Shown here: positions 53,102 through 62,389 of the stretch, one piece after another
Position numbering within the stretch: the stretch's first letter is position 1
Layout: every line of letters starts with the position of its first letter
Assembly (NCBI RefSeq): GCF_002946835.1
Contig: NZ_CP026652.1
Span: 3,968,001-4,032,000 of the forward strand
DNA: 64,000 bases
DNA from: Streptomyces dengpaensis
GTDB taxonomy: Bacteria > Actinomycetota > Actinomycetes > Streptomycetales > Streptomycetaceae
Reading direction: 5' to 3'
The notes under the pieces: model-generated
What the model was told of the DNA's origin: nothing
What the model saw: the letters and a program-made list of their open reading frames with translations, nothing else
Database searches by the model: none
Program-made: the position numbers and the translations under genes

Positions 53102-53191
53102 GACCCTGATTCCAACCAGAAGGCATCCGCCTCAGGTGTCAACGTCGACCCGCCTAGCACTCGCCGCTAGTCGCTCTCTGGAACGGAAGAT

Positions 53192-54526
53192 ATGAGCAGG
53201 AAAGTCACGCACACGCGCCTCGCCGTCGTCGCCGCGGCAGCAAGCATCACCGTACTCGCCGGGTGCTCCTCGCCCGCCTCGTCCGACAATGCGGCCGCGG
53301 GTTCCTGCGAGCCCGCGAAGGGCAAGGTCACGCTCCAGTACTGGAACACCGTTCCGGGCATGGACAAGGTTGTCGACCTGTGGAACAAGAAGAATCCGAA
53401 CATCCAGGTCGAGACGAAGAACATCTCCAACGACCAGTACGGTGCCATCGGCAACGCGCTCAAGGCGGGCAAGGCACCGGACCTCGCGCAGGTCGGCTAC
53501 GACCAGCTCCCCAACCTGCGCACCCAGGACGCGTTCGTCGACGCATCGGCCTGCGCGGAAGCCACCGCGGCCAAGTCCAAGTTCGTTCCCTGGACGTGGT
53601 CGCAGTCCAGCTTCGGCGACACCGGCGTGTTCGCCCTCCCACAGGACACCGGCCCGATGGCCCTGTACGTGCGCAGCGACATCTTCAAGAAGTACGACGT
53701 CGCGATCCCCACGACCTGGGACGAGTACGCGGATGCCGCGGAGAAGCTGCACAAGGCGGACTCCGACCTGACCATCACGTATTTCGACCCGAACAACGCC
53801 GAGTGGTTCAACGGGCTGCTCTGGCAGAACAACGCCAACATGTACGGCTACTCCGACGACAAGTGGCACGTGACGGTCGAGTCGGACCAGAGCAAGCAGG
53901 TCGCGAACTACTGGCAGGAGCTGATCTCCGACGACGCCGTGCGCACCGACCTCGCCCACGGCTCCACCCAGATGTACGCCGCCTATCAGAAGGACCAGAT
54001 CGCCAGCTACATCGGCGCCGCCTGGGGCTACAGCATGTTCCGCGACAACCTTCCGAAGCAGGCCGGCAAGTGGACGATCGTCCCGATGCCGGCCTGGGGC
54101 GCGAACGGCACGTCCGGCAACTGGGGCGGATCGACGGTCGCGTTCATGAAGGACAGCAAGCACCTGTACGAGTCGGTCAAGTTCAACACGTGGCTGAACA
54201 CCGACCCGGAGGCGCTGGCGCTGGAGAACGAGCTGGGCGGCCTCTACCCGGCGGCCACCGCGGGGTTGGAGCTTCCGGCGCTCTCCAAGGGCGTGCCGTA
54301 CTACAACAACCAGAAGATCTTCGACGTCTTCGCCGAGTCGTCCAAGAAGGTCGACACCAGCTTCACCTGGGGTCCCACGCAGAAGACGGTGAACCTGGCG
54401 CTGCAGGACGCCATGGCCAAGGCGGCTGCCGGTGACGGCGCACTCGCCGACGCCCTCGCGGCCGCCCAGGAGGCAGCGCTGAAGTCGATGCAGGACCAGG
54501 CGATCCCGGCCGCGGCGGGCAAGTGA
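53192..54526 (+). CDS. ABC transporter sugar-binding lipoprotein (CUT1)
   Basis: The product is 444 aa. A lipoprotein signal peptide (RKVTHTRLAVVAAAASITVL then the lipobox LAGC, Cys25) leads to an extracellular solute-binding protein family 1 fold: VTLQYWNTVPGMDKVVDLWN, GKAPDLAQVGYDQLPNL, ALYVRSDIFKKYDV, IPTTWDEYADAAEKL. It captures an oligosaccharide outside the cell and hands it to the two permeases encoded next, 7 bases downstream. First gene of the LacI-controlled operon. Confidence 0.93.
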   Translation: MSRKVTHTRLAVVAAAASITVLAGCSSPASSDNAAAGSCEPAKGKVTLQYWNTVPGMDKVVDLWNKKNPNIQVETKNISNDQYGAIGNALKAGKAPDLAQVGYDQLPNLRTQDAFVDASACAEATAAKSKFVPWTWSQSSFGDTGVFALPQDTGPMALYVRSDIFKKYDVAIPTTWDEYADAAEKLHKADSDLTITYFDPNNAEWFNGLLWQNNANMYGYSDDKWHVTVESDQSKQVANYWQELISDDAVRTDLAHGSTQMYAAYQKDQIASYIGAAWGYSMFRDNLPKQAGKWTIVPMPAWGANGTSGNWGGSTVAFMKDSKHLYESVKFNTWLNTDPEALALENELGGLYPAATAGLELPALSKGVPYYNNQKIFDVFAESSKKVDTSFTWGPTQKTVNLALQDAMAKAAAGDGALADALAAAQEAALKSMQDQAIPAAAGK

Positions 54527-54533
54527 CCGCAGC

Positions 54534-55484
54534 ATGACCGGCATCGCAACCCGCGCGACCCGCGCGGTGGCGTCGTCCGAGGGCCGTCGCCGTCGTCTCA
54601 ACGGCGGCGGCCCCCGGGCGGGCACCGTCATCGCGTTCCTGATTCCCTTCTTCCTCCCGTTCGTGCTGTTCTACCTGGTGCCGGTGGGCTACGCGCTCTG
54701 GCAGAGCGTCCGCGTCGTACGCCGTACCGGCGGCCAGTACGGGACGTCGTACACGACCTTCGGGGGTTTCGAGCAGTACGCGGAGGTCTTCCAGAACAGC
54801 GAGTTCTGGGCGAGCATCGGGCGCATCGGACTGTTCGGCGTCGTGCAGGTTCCGGTCATGCTGTTCGTCGCGCTGATCATGGCGCTGCTCCTGGACACTC
54901 CGCTGCTGAGGCTCAAGTCCTTCTTCCGGATCACGGCGTTCATGCCGTACGCCGTGCCCGGAGTCATCGCGGCGATCATGTGGTCGTATCTCTACTCGCC
55001 GCAGCTCAGCCCCATTGTCGACCTGTTGAAGGGCATCGGCCTGGAGCCTGACTTCCTCGGCCCCGGCGCCGTGTTGTGGTCGGCGGCGAACGTCTCCACG
55101 TGGCTGTGGACCGGCTACAACATGCTGATCATGTACGCGGCGCTGCAGTCGATACCGCAGGAGCTCTACGAGGCAGCCAAGATCGACGGCGCGAGCAACT
55201 GGACGATCGCGTGGCGGATCAAGGTTCCGATCATCGCTCCGTCGATCGTCCTTACCACGGTGTTCTCCATCATCGGCACCCTGCAGCTCTACGCCGAGCC
55301 GGCCGTGCTGCGCCAGATCTCCTCGAACATCTCCAGCACGTTCACACCCAACATGCTTGCGTACGCGGTGGCCTCGGGGAACAACTACCAGCAGGCCGCG
55401 GCGATTTCCGTGGTCATCGCCGTCATCACCTTCGTCCTGAGCTTCGGGTTCATGCGACTGACCTCGAAGAAGGCGGGGCTATGA
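54534..55484 (+). CDS. ABC sugar permease, MalF-like
   Basis: The product is 316 aa with six membrane helices. The EAA loop is clear: QELYEAAKIDGASNWTIAWR, followed by IKVPIIAPSIVLTTVF, which docks the ATPase. It pairs with the next permease, sharing a 4-bp overlap (ATGA). No ATP-binding gene lies in the cluster; CUT1 systems of Streptomyces commonly share MsiK encoded elsewhere. Confidence 0.93.
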   Translation: MTGIATRATRAVASSEGRRRRLNGGGPRAGTVIAFLIPFFLPFVLFYLVPVGYALWQSVRVVRRTGGQYGTSYTTFGGFEQYAEVFQNSEFWASIGRIGLFGVVQVPVMLFVALIMALLLDTPLLRLKSFFRITAFMPYAVPGVIAAIMWSYLYSPQLSPIVDLLKGIGLEPDFLGPGAVLWSAANVSTWLWTGYNMLIMYAALQSIPQELYEAAKIDGASNWTIAWRIKVPIIAPSIVLTTVFSIIGTLQLYAEPAVLRQISSNISSTFTPNMLAYAVASGNNYQQAAAISVVIAVITFVLSFGFMRLTSKKAGL

Positions 55485-56338
55485 GCAGCCAACCCGCGAT
55501 CCGCGAAAGCCGCGTCAGCCGCACGGCCGTCATGGCTCTGATGTTCCTGCTGGCCATCTACTTCCTGCTCCCGGTCTACTTCCTGATCGTCGCGGCGACG
55601 AAGCCACAGGGTGACCTCGCCTCCACCAACGGGCTGGCGTTCTCGGACTTCAACCTGTTCGAGAATCTGCGCGTCCTGTTCACCCGTAGCGACGGCATCT
55701 TCGGGCTGTGGGCCATGAACACCGTCTTCTACGCGGTGCTGGGCGCGGCCGTCGGCACCCTGATCAGCGCGCTGTGCGGATACGCACTCGCCAAATTCCA
55801 CTTCAGGGGCCGCGAGTTCCTCTTCTCGGTCATCCTCGGCGGTGTCCTTGTTCCCACCACCGCACTCGCGCTACCGCTGTTCCTGCTGTTCTCTGCGACC
55901 GGGCTCGTCAACACCTACCTCGCGGTGTTCCTGCCCAGCATCGTCAGCCCGTTCGGCGTCTATCTCGCGCGTATCTTCGCCAACGCCTCCGTCCCTCAAG
56001 AGCTCGTCGAGTCGGCACGTCTGGACGGCGCGGGCGAGTTCCGGACGTTCTTCTCGGTGGCGTTCAAGCTGATGACGCCGGCGCTGGTGACCATCTTCCT
56101 GTTCCAGTTCGTCGCCATCTGGAACAACTTCTTCCTGCCGATGGTGATGCTCCAGAAGGAGTCACTCTTCCCGATCACGCTCGGCCTGTACCAGTGGAAC
56201 GGTCAGACCGCCCGCGCCCCGCTCCTGCAGCAGTCCGTGATCACCGGCTCGCTGGTGTCGATCGTGCCTGTGATCATCGTGTTCATCCTCCTTCAGCGGT
56301 TCTGGCGCACCGGGCTCGCCGCCGGATCCCTCAAGTGA
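55481..56338 (+). CDS. ABC sugar permease, MalG-like
   Basis: The product is 285 aa from ATG 55481, overlapping the previous stop. Six membrane helices and an EAA loop PQELVESARLDGAGEFRTFF, then SVAFKLMTPALVTIFLFQF. Together with the MalF-like permease it forms the membrane channel. The gene is followed 57 bases later by the alpha-mannosidase, in the same direction, likely one transcript. Confidence 0.93.
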   Translation: MSSQPAIRESRVSRTAVMALMFLLAIYFLLPVYFLIVAATKPQGDLASTNGLAFSDFNLFENLRVLFTRSDGIFGLWAMNTVFYAVLGAAVGTLISALCGYALAKFHFRGREFLFSVILGGVLVPTTALALPLFLLFSATGLVNTYLAVFLPSIVSPFGVYLARIFANASVPQELVESARLDGAGEFRTFFSVAFKLMTPALVTIFLFQFVAIWNNFFLPMVMLQKESLFPITLGLYQWNGQTARAPLLQQSVITGSLVSIVPVIIVFILLQRFWRTGLAAGSLK

Positions 56339-56395
56339 CCGCGCTCGCGCTCTGCGTTCTCCATCCTCCCGCCAGCACGGAAGGTCCCTCTCGCT

Positions 56396-59125
56396 ATGAA
56401 GAACTCCGCCGTCTTCGTGCCCCATTTCCACTGGGACCGGGAGTGGTACGAGCCGTTCCAGGTGTTCCGGCACCGGCTCGTCGCCGCCCTCGACACCGTG
56501 CTGGAGACGGCCGAGACGAACCGGGACTTCCGGTTCACCGTCGACGGGCAGATGGCCGCGATCGAGGACTACCTGGAGATGCGGCCGGAGAACCGCGATC
56601 GTGTCGTGGCCCTGGTCCGCGAGGGCAGACTCGCCATCGGGCCATGGCTGATCCTGCTCGACGAGTTCCTCTGCTCCGGTGAGACCATCGTGCGCAATCT
56701 GCAGATGGGCTGGGCGGCAGCGGAGGCCCTCGGTGGTGCGATGCCCATCGGCTATCTGCCCGACATGTTCGGCCATGTCGCGCAGATGCCGCAGATCCTG
56801 GCACGCGCCGGAATCGAGCATGCGGCGCTGTGGCGTGGTGTGCCTGGCTCCGTCGACGGTCACGCCTTCCGCTGGCGCGCTCCTGACGGCTCCGAGGTGC
56901 GCACCGAGTTCCTCTTCGACGGCTACGACAACGGCCTCGACGTCCTGCTGGTGCCCGACCAGATCGGCCGCGCGCTCGGCGAGTACGCCGAGATGACGGC
57001 CGGGCGGTGGGGTGGCGATCCGCTGCTGGCCATGGCCGGCACCGACCACAACGCGCCCAACCCACAGCTGGCGGCCTGGCTGCGGCGGGCGGCCGGCGAG
57101 GAGCGCGCCATCACCATCGCGACGCTCGACGAGTACATTCGCCAGCACGTACGTGACGAGGTGGCCGCCGTCGTCACCGGTGAGCTGCGCAGCCATGTGC
57201 GCGGCAACATCCTCCCGGGCGTGCTGTCCGTGCGGCTCGGGCTCAAGCAGCGGATGGCCGTCGCCGAGCGCACCATCGACCACGCAGAACGGGTCAACGC
57301 CCTGTGGTCCCAGCGCGACGACTCGCCGTTCCTCGCGTTGGCATGGCACAAGATCATCGAGTCGACGGCGCATGATTCGGTGGTCGGCTCGGGCACCGAC
57401 GAGACCTGCGACCAGGTCGAGGCCCGGCTCGCCGAAGCCGCGCAGGCGGCACGAGCCGTCCGGGACGCCGCGCTTGCCGAGCCCGCCGCCCTCGTGCCGA
57501 GCGACGGCTACCTGGTCGCCAACCCGCTGCCCTCGGCACGTACCGCCCTGGTCGAGGTGGATGTCGTCGCCCCACCGGAGGGAACCACGCTGGTCGCGAC
57601 CGCTTCCGACGGCTCGGCGCTACCCGTGCAGCTGATCTCCCAGGCCCCGACCGTGCTCAGCGACGAGCGCATGGACGCATCGCAGCTCGAGCGGGTGCTG
57701 CGCCGCATCCACCGCCGTGAGCTCTTCGGCCTTCTGATCGACCACTACGAACTCACCCCCGGCTCACTGGTCTTCCACCTCGCCGAGGTTCCGAGCGGCG
57801 GACCCTTCGATCTGCTGATCCTGCGCCGCGAGGTCGCCGCCGCGTCCGCCGCACATCCGGGTGAATGGCAGGTACGGACGCTGGCGGAGGCCCGGGCCAC
57901 CGCGCTGGTGCCGGTGCACGTCCCTGCCTGCGGGCTGACGAGTTTCCGGGTGGAAGCGAACGACCGGCGCGCGGCCCCTGCGACGCGGCTCACACCCGCG
58001 ACGGCGACGGCCGGCGCGCTGTCGAACGGCGTGGTCGCGGTCGCGGTCGCCGCCGACGGGACCCTCGACGTGACAGGCGCCGACGGCACCGCACTGCGTG
58101 GAGTCGGCCGTCTCGTCGACGGCGGTGACCGCGGCGACAGCTACAACTACGCTCCCCCGGCTCTGGACGTGCTCGTATCGGAACCGACACAGGTCACCGT
58201 CGAACTCCTTGAGAGCGGACCGCTGCGTTCCAGACTGCGCGTCACCCGCGTCTACGAGTGGCCCGCCGCACTCTCCGACGACCGTGACCTGCGCAGCGGC
58301 CAGACCGTGCCGACGCCGGTGGACATGCTGGTGGAAGTACGCGCGGGCGAGCCGTTCGTCCGGATCTCCACATCGTTCCTGAACCAGTGCGCCGATCACC
58401 GGCTGCGCTTCCACGTGCCACTGCCCGAGCCCGTCGCCAAGTCGGCGTCCGCGGGGCAGTTCGCCGTCACCGAGCGTGGGCTCACCGCCGAGGGCGGCTG
58501 GGGCGAGTACCCGATCCCGACCTTCCCCGCGAGTTCGTTCGTGTCGGCCGGCGCCGCCAACGTCCTGCTCGACCACTCCAGCGAGTACGAACTCGTCGAG
58601 GAGGGCTCCGCACTCGCCATCACGCTTCTGCGCGCGATCGGATCGATCAGCGTCAACATCCACCCTCTCCGTGACGAGCCCGCGGCGAGCGAGATCCCCG
58701 CACCGGGGGCGCAGGATCTCGGCATGCGGATCGAGAACCGTTTCGCTGTCGTGCCGTCGGCAGCCGACTGGCAGGGGGGCAACGCGGTCGCTCTTGCCGA
58801 GGAGTTCCGCAATGGCGTACTCGTCGCCCGAGGAAAGGCGCCCACAGCGGGCCAGTTGCCGCCCGACGCGACTGGAGTGCGGGTGGACGGCGACAACGTC
58901 CTCGTCTCGAGCATCCGCCGTGTCGCCGACGACGATCGCGACGCCAGCACCGAGGTCCGCATGGTCGCGATGAGCGATACCACGTCGACCGTCCGCGTGA
59001 CCGGCGCGTTCACCGAAGCCACCACGGTCGACCTGCTCGGCCGGCCACTGTCCCTGACGGCCGTGCGGGACGGGCTCGACCTCGTCCTCGGTCCGTGGGA
59101 GATCCGAACCGTCGTGCTCCGGTAG
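56396..59125 (+). CDS. GH38 alpha-mannosidase
   Basis: The product is 909 aa. The N-terminal motif VPHFHWDREWY supplies Zn ligands His12 and Asp14; GYLPDMFGHVAQMPQIL carries the nucleophile Asp near residue 123; AGTDHNAPNPQ near 220 completes the metal site region. C-terminal beta domains follow (about 450-909). No signal peptide, so it acts in the cytoplasm on imported oligosaccharides, releasing alpha-linked mannose. It sits between the transporter and the beta-galactosidase genes. Confidence 0.93.
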   Translation: MKNSAVFVPHFHWDREWYEPFQVFRHRLVAALDTVLETAETNRDFRFTVDGQMAAIEDYLEMRPENRDRVVALVREGRLAIGPWLILLDEFLCSGETIVRNLQMGWAAAEALGGAMPIGYLPDMFGHVAQMPQILARAGIEHAALWRGVPGSVDGHAFRWRAPDGSEVRTEFLFDGYDNGLDVLLVPDQIGRALGEYAEMTAGRWGGDPLLAMAGTDHNAPNPQLAAWLRRAAGEERAITIATLDEYIRQHVRDEVAAVVTGELRSHVRGNILPGVLSVRLGLKQRMAVAERTIDHAERVNALWSQRDDSPFLALAWHKIIESTAHDSVVGSGTDETCDQVEARLAEAAQAARAVRDAALAEPAALVPSDGYLVANPLPSARTALVEVDVVAPPEGTTLVATASDGSALPVQLISQAPTVLSDERMDASQLERVLRRIHRRELFGLLIDHYELTPGSLVFHLAEVPSGGPFDLLILRREVAAASAAHPGEWQVRTLAEARATALVPVHVPACGLTSFRVEANDRRAAPATRLTPATATAGALSNGVVAVAVAADGTLDVTGADGTALRGVGRLVDGGDRGDSYNYAPPALDVLVSEPTQVTVELLESGPLRSRLRVTRVYEWPAALSDDRDLRSGQTVPTPVDMLVEVRAGEPFVRISTSFLNQCADHRLRFHVPLPEPVAKSASAGQFAVTERGLTAEGGWGEYPIPTFPASSFVSAGAANVLLDHSSEYELVEEGSALAITLLRAIGSISVNIHPLRDEPAASEIPAPGAQDLGMRIENRFAVVPSAADWQGGNAVALAEEFRNGVLVARGKAPTAGQLPPDATGVRVDGDNVLVSSIRRVADDDRDASTEVRMVAMSDTTSTVRVTGAFTEATTVDLLGRPLSLTAVRDGLDLVLGPWEIRTVVLR

Positions 59126-59186
59126 CACCCTTCCCCGCACGGGCAGAACGACCTTCCCTCCTTGCAACCACGAAAGTTGTGACTCC

Positions 59187-62100
59187 TTGTCATCCGAGCT
59201 TTCCGCGTATGTTTCGTCTACGACCGCGTACGTTTCGGACACCACACCCGGACGTGGTGCGCTGCGCCCGGCGCGCTCGTGGCTGCACTCCGACGCACCC
59301 GCACGTTCACTGAACGGGCCCTGGCTTTTTCGTCACTCACCCGTGGCTTCGATGGCGGAGGACTTCGCGGCCGAAGACTTCGACGACCGCGGCTGGGACA
59401 GCATTCCGGTGCCCTCGCACTGGGTGCTCCAGGGTGACGGAGCCTACGGCCGGCCGATCTACACGAACATTCGGTTCCCGTTCCCGATCGACCCGCCCCA
59501 CGTCCCGGACGAGAACCCCACCGGCGACTACCGCCGTCACTTCGACATCCCCGCCGGCTGGTCGGACACCGAGCGCATCGTGCTGCGGTTCGACGGTGTC
59601 GAATCACTCTTCAAGGTGTGGGTCAACGGTGTCGAGATCGGCAGTGCCAGTGGCAGCCGGCTCGCTCACGAATTCGACCTCACGTCCGCGGTACGCACGG
59701 GCGACAATGTCGTCGCCGTGCGGGTGCACCAGTGGTCGGCGGCCAGTTATGTCGAGGACCAGGACCAGTGGTGGCTGCCGGGCATCTTCCGCGACGTCAC
59801 CCTGCTCGCCCGGCCGGCCGCGGGTATCGAGGACGTCTGGCTGCGGACCGGTTTCGACGACGGCCGCGGGCGCATCGTCCCGGAGGTCACCGCCGACGCG
59901 GCGGCGTTCCCCCTCACCCTGCGCATCCCCGAACTGGGCATCGAGCAGGTCTGGGCCACGGCGAACGACGTCGCCCCCCTGGACGTCGCCGAGGTGGAGC
60001 CCTGGTCGGCCGAGCGGCCTCGCCTGTACGACGCCACCGTGTCGACGGCCGCGGAGAGCATCTCCCTGCGTGTGGGCTTCCGCACGGTCGAGATCCGCGG
60101 CGATCGATTTCTGGTGAACGGCCGCCGCGTCGTGTTCCACGGAGTCAACCGCCACGAGACGCATCCCCAGCGCGGCCGCGTCTTCGACGAGGAACACGCC
60201 CGCGAGGACCTGGCCCGTATGAAGCGGTTCAACGTCAACGCGATCCGCACCAGCCACTACCCACCGCATCCGCGGCTGCTCGACCTCGCCGACGAACTCG
60301 GCTTCTGGGTCATCCTCGAATGCGATCTCGAAACGCACGGCTTCGACAAAGTCGACTGGGTCGGCAATCCGAGCGACGACCCGGCGTGGCGTGCGGCATA
60401 TCTCGACCGCGTCCAGCGCACCGTCGAACGCGACAAGAACCATCCCAGCATCGTGATCTGGTCACTCGGCAACGAAGCGGGAACAGGCAGCAACCTCGCC
60501 GCCATGTCGGCATGGGTCCACGCCCGCGACGCCGAACGCCCCGTGCACTACGAAGGTGACTACACCGGCGAGTACACCGACATCTACTCGCGCATGTACG
60601 CCTCGGTGCCGGAGACCGAGCAGATCGGCACCGACGGCGCACGTTCCGCGCTGCTCAACTGCACCCCCGCACAGAGCGTCCGGCAGCGCTCCAAGCCGTT
60701 CCTGCTCTGCGAGTACGCCCACGCGATGGGCAACGGCCCAGGAGCGCTCGACCAGTACGAAGCCCTGGTCCATGCGCATCCGCGGCTGCACGGCGGTTTC
60801 GTCTGGGAGTGGCGCGACCACGGCATCCTGGCCACGGCCCCGGACGGCACGCCGTACTACGCCTATGGCGGCGACTTCGGAGAGGTCGTGCATGACGGCA
60901 ACTTCGTGATGGACGGCATGCTGTTGAGCAGCGATGTCCCGACGCCCAGCCTCTACGAGTTCAAGGCGGTCGTAGAGCCGGTCCGTTTCGGCTTCGACAC
61001 CGACGGCGTCACCATCACCAACCTGCGGCACTCGGCGGACACATCCGACCTGCGCTTCCCATGGCGCGTCGAACACGACGGAACACTCGTGGATTCCGGG
61101 GAACTGGAAGTTCCCGTCCTCACGGCGGGCGAGTCAGGAAGGGTGCCGCTGCCGCGGATCGTGGTGGCCCCTGACGCCGAAACCTGGCTCACCGTCGACG
61201 CCGTGCTGGCAGCCGCAACCAAGTGGGCGCCCGATGGGCATGTGATCGCAACTGCCCAGCAGGACTGCTCAACACATCGTGTGGTTCCAGCCGTCCGGCC
61301 CCGAAGCGACTGGCGGCCGGGCGACGGACCGCTGACGCTCGGCATCGCCGAATTCATCGATGGATCTCTGGTCCGGCTGGCCGGCCGCGCCGTCACAGGA
61401 CCACGGCTGCAGCTGTTCCGCGCGCCGACCGACAACGACGAGAGTCCCTCGGAGGGAGGCGAGAACAGCGAGGCCGATATTGCAGGGGCGTCCGACGCCG
61501 AGCTGTGGCGTCGCGACGGTCTCGACCGGCTGATCACCAGGCGCATTTCGGTTGAACAGGCCGCGGGCGCCCTGCGCTCCGTCGACAGGGTCTCCGCGGC
61601 AGACTCCGCCTTGTCAGTGACGGTTGAGTCCGTCTGGTCGCTCGAAGACGGCGATCTGGAACTGCGTGTGGAGATCGAGCCTTCCAGTGGCTGGCGGACG
61701 GTGTGGCCCCGGATCGGAATCCACTTCGAGCTGCCTGATGACGCGGCTCCAGTCGACGGCGCCGAGTGGTTCGGTCTTGGCCCCCTCGAGTCCTACCCGG
61801 ACAGCTTGCGAGCGGCCCGCGCCGGCCGCTTCTCCTCCACCATCGGCGGACTCTCGGTCGACTACGCACGCCCCCAGGAGACCGGGCACCGCTCCCAACT
61901 GCGATGGCTGACGCTGACGGGCAGGGACACCGATGTGCTTCACGTCGTAGCCATCCCCGACATTCACGGCCGTCGCCCCGGTTTCACCCTCAGCCGGCAC
62001 ACCCCTCAGCAGCTCGCACAAGCCAAGCATCCCTTCGAGCTTCCCGGCACAGCAACAAGTCACCTGATCATTGATGCGGCCCAGCACGGCCTCGGCTCAC

Positions 62101-62192
62101 GGGCCTGCGGCCCGGATGTGTCGCCCGAGTTCGCGCTTCGCCCCGAAGCACGCACCATCAGGCTTCGCATGACAGCGGGCCGAGCGCATTGA
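59187..62192 (+). CDS. GH2 beta-galactosidase (LacZ-like)
   Basis: The product is 1001 aa, close to LacZ length. In order: N-terminal jelly roll (SLNGPWLFRHSPVASMAEDF, VPSHWVLQGDG), immunoglobulin-like domain, TIM barrel with acid/base Glu430 in SLGNEAGTGSN and nucleophile Glu509 in LLCEYAHAMGNGPGALDQY, and the small-chain domain (FRAPTDNDE, WFGLGPLESYPD). No signal peptide. TTG 59187 is the only early start in frame; the ribosome site is weak. Last gene of the cluster: it would remove beta-galactose from the imported sugar. Confidence 0.93.
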   Translation: MSSELSAYVSSTTAYVSDTTPGRGALRPARSWLHSDAPARSLNGPWLFRHSPVASMAEDFAAEDFDDRGWDSIPVPSHWVLQGDGAYGRPIYTNIRFPFPIDPPHVPDENPTGDYRRHFDIPAGWSDTERIVLRFDGVESLFKVWVNGVEIGSASGSRLAHEFDLTSAVRTGDNVVAVRVHQWSAASYVEDQDQWWLPGIFRDVTLLARPAAGIEDVWLRTGFDDGRGRIVPEVTADAAAFPLTLRIPELGIEQVWATANDVAPLDVAEVEPWSAERPRLYDATVSTAAESISLRVGFRTVEIRGDRFLVNGRRVVFHGVNRHETHPQRGRVFDEEHAREDLARMKRFNVNAIRTSHYPPHPRLLDLADELGFWVILECDLETHGFDKVDWVGNPSDDPAWRAAYLDRVQRTVERDKNHPSIVIWSLGNEAGTGSNLAAMSAWVHARDAERPVHYEGDYTGEYTDIYSRMYASVPETEQIGTDGARSALLNCTPAQSVRQRSKPFLLCEYAHAMGNGPGALDQYEALVHAHPRLHGGFVWEWRDHGILATAPDGTPYYAYGGDFGEVVHDGNFVMDGMLLSSDVPTPSLYEFKAVVEPVRFGFDTDGVTITNLRHSADTSDLRFPWRVEHDGTLVDSGELEVPVLTAGESGRVPLPRIVVAPDAETWLTVDAVLAAATKWAPDGHVIATAQQDCSTHRVVPAVRPRSDWRPGDGPLTLGIAEFIDGSLVRLAGRAVTGPRLQLFRAPTDNDESPSEGGENSEADIAGASDAELWRRDGLDRLITRRISVEQAAGALRSVDRVSAADSALSVTVESVWSLEDGDLELRVEIEPSSGWRTVWPRIGIHFELPDDAAPVDGAEWFGLGPLESYPDSLRAARAGRFSSTIGGLSVDYARPQETGHRSQLRWLTLTGRDTDVLHVVAIPDIHGRRPGFTLSRHTPQQLAQAKHPFELPGTATSHLIIDAAQHGLGSRACGPDVSPEFALRPEARTIRLRMTAGRAH

Positions 62193-62317
62193 CCGCGGAT
62201 ATGCGGGGCATTTTCGGTGGCGCAGGGTACACGGTGACGCCCGAGCGCCTGACGTCAGGCGACGCTGCGCATGCCGACGCTCGCAGCGTTACCTCGCCCC
62301 TGGCTGGCCGACAAGAC

Positions 62318-62389
62318 CAAGGCACTGCGCCTCCGCTCAGGAAACCGCCACGCCCAAGGCACTGTGCCTCCGCTCAGGAAGCCGCCAGG
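62318..62389. repeat. 35-bp direct repeat spanning the stop codon of the sigma-partner gene
   Basis: 62318-62352 and 62355-62389 are copies of CAAGGCACTGYGCCTCCGCT... with three differences. The right copy includes the stop and last codons of the leftward gene. The first copy lies just past the stop. Confidence 0.75.
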
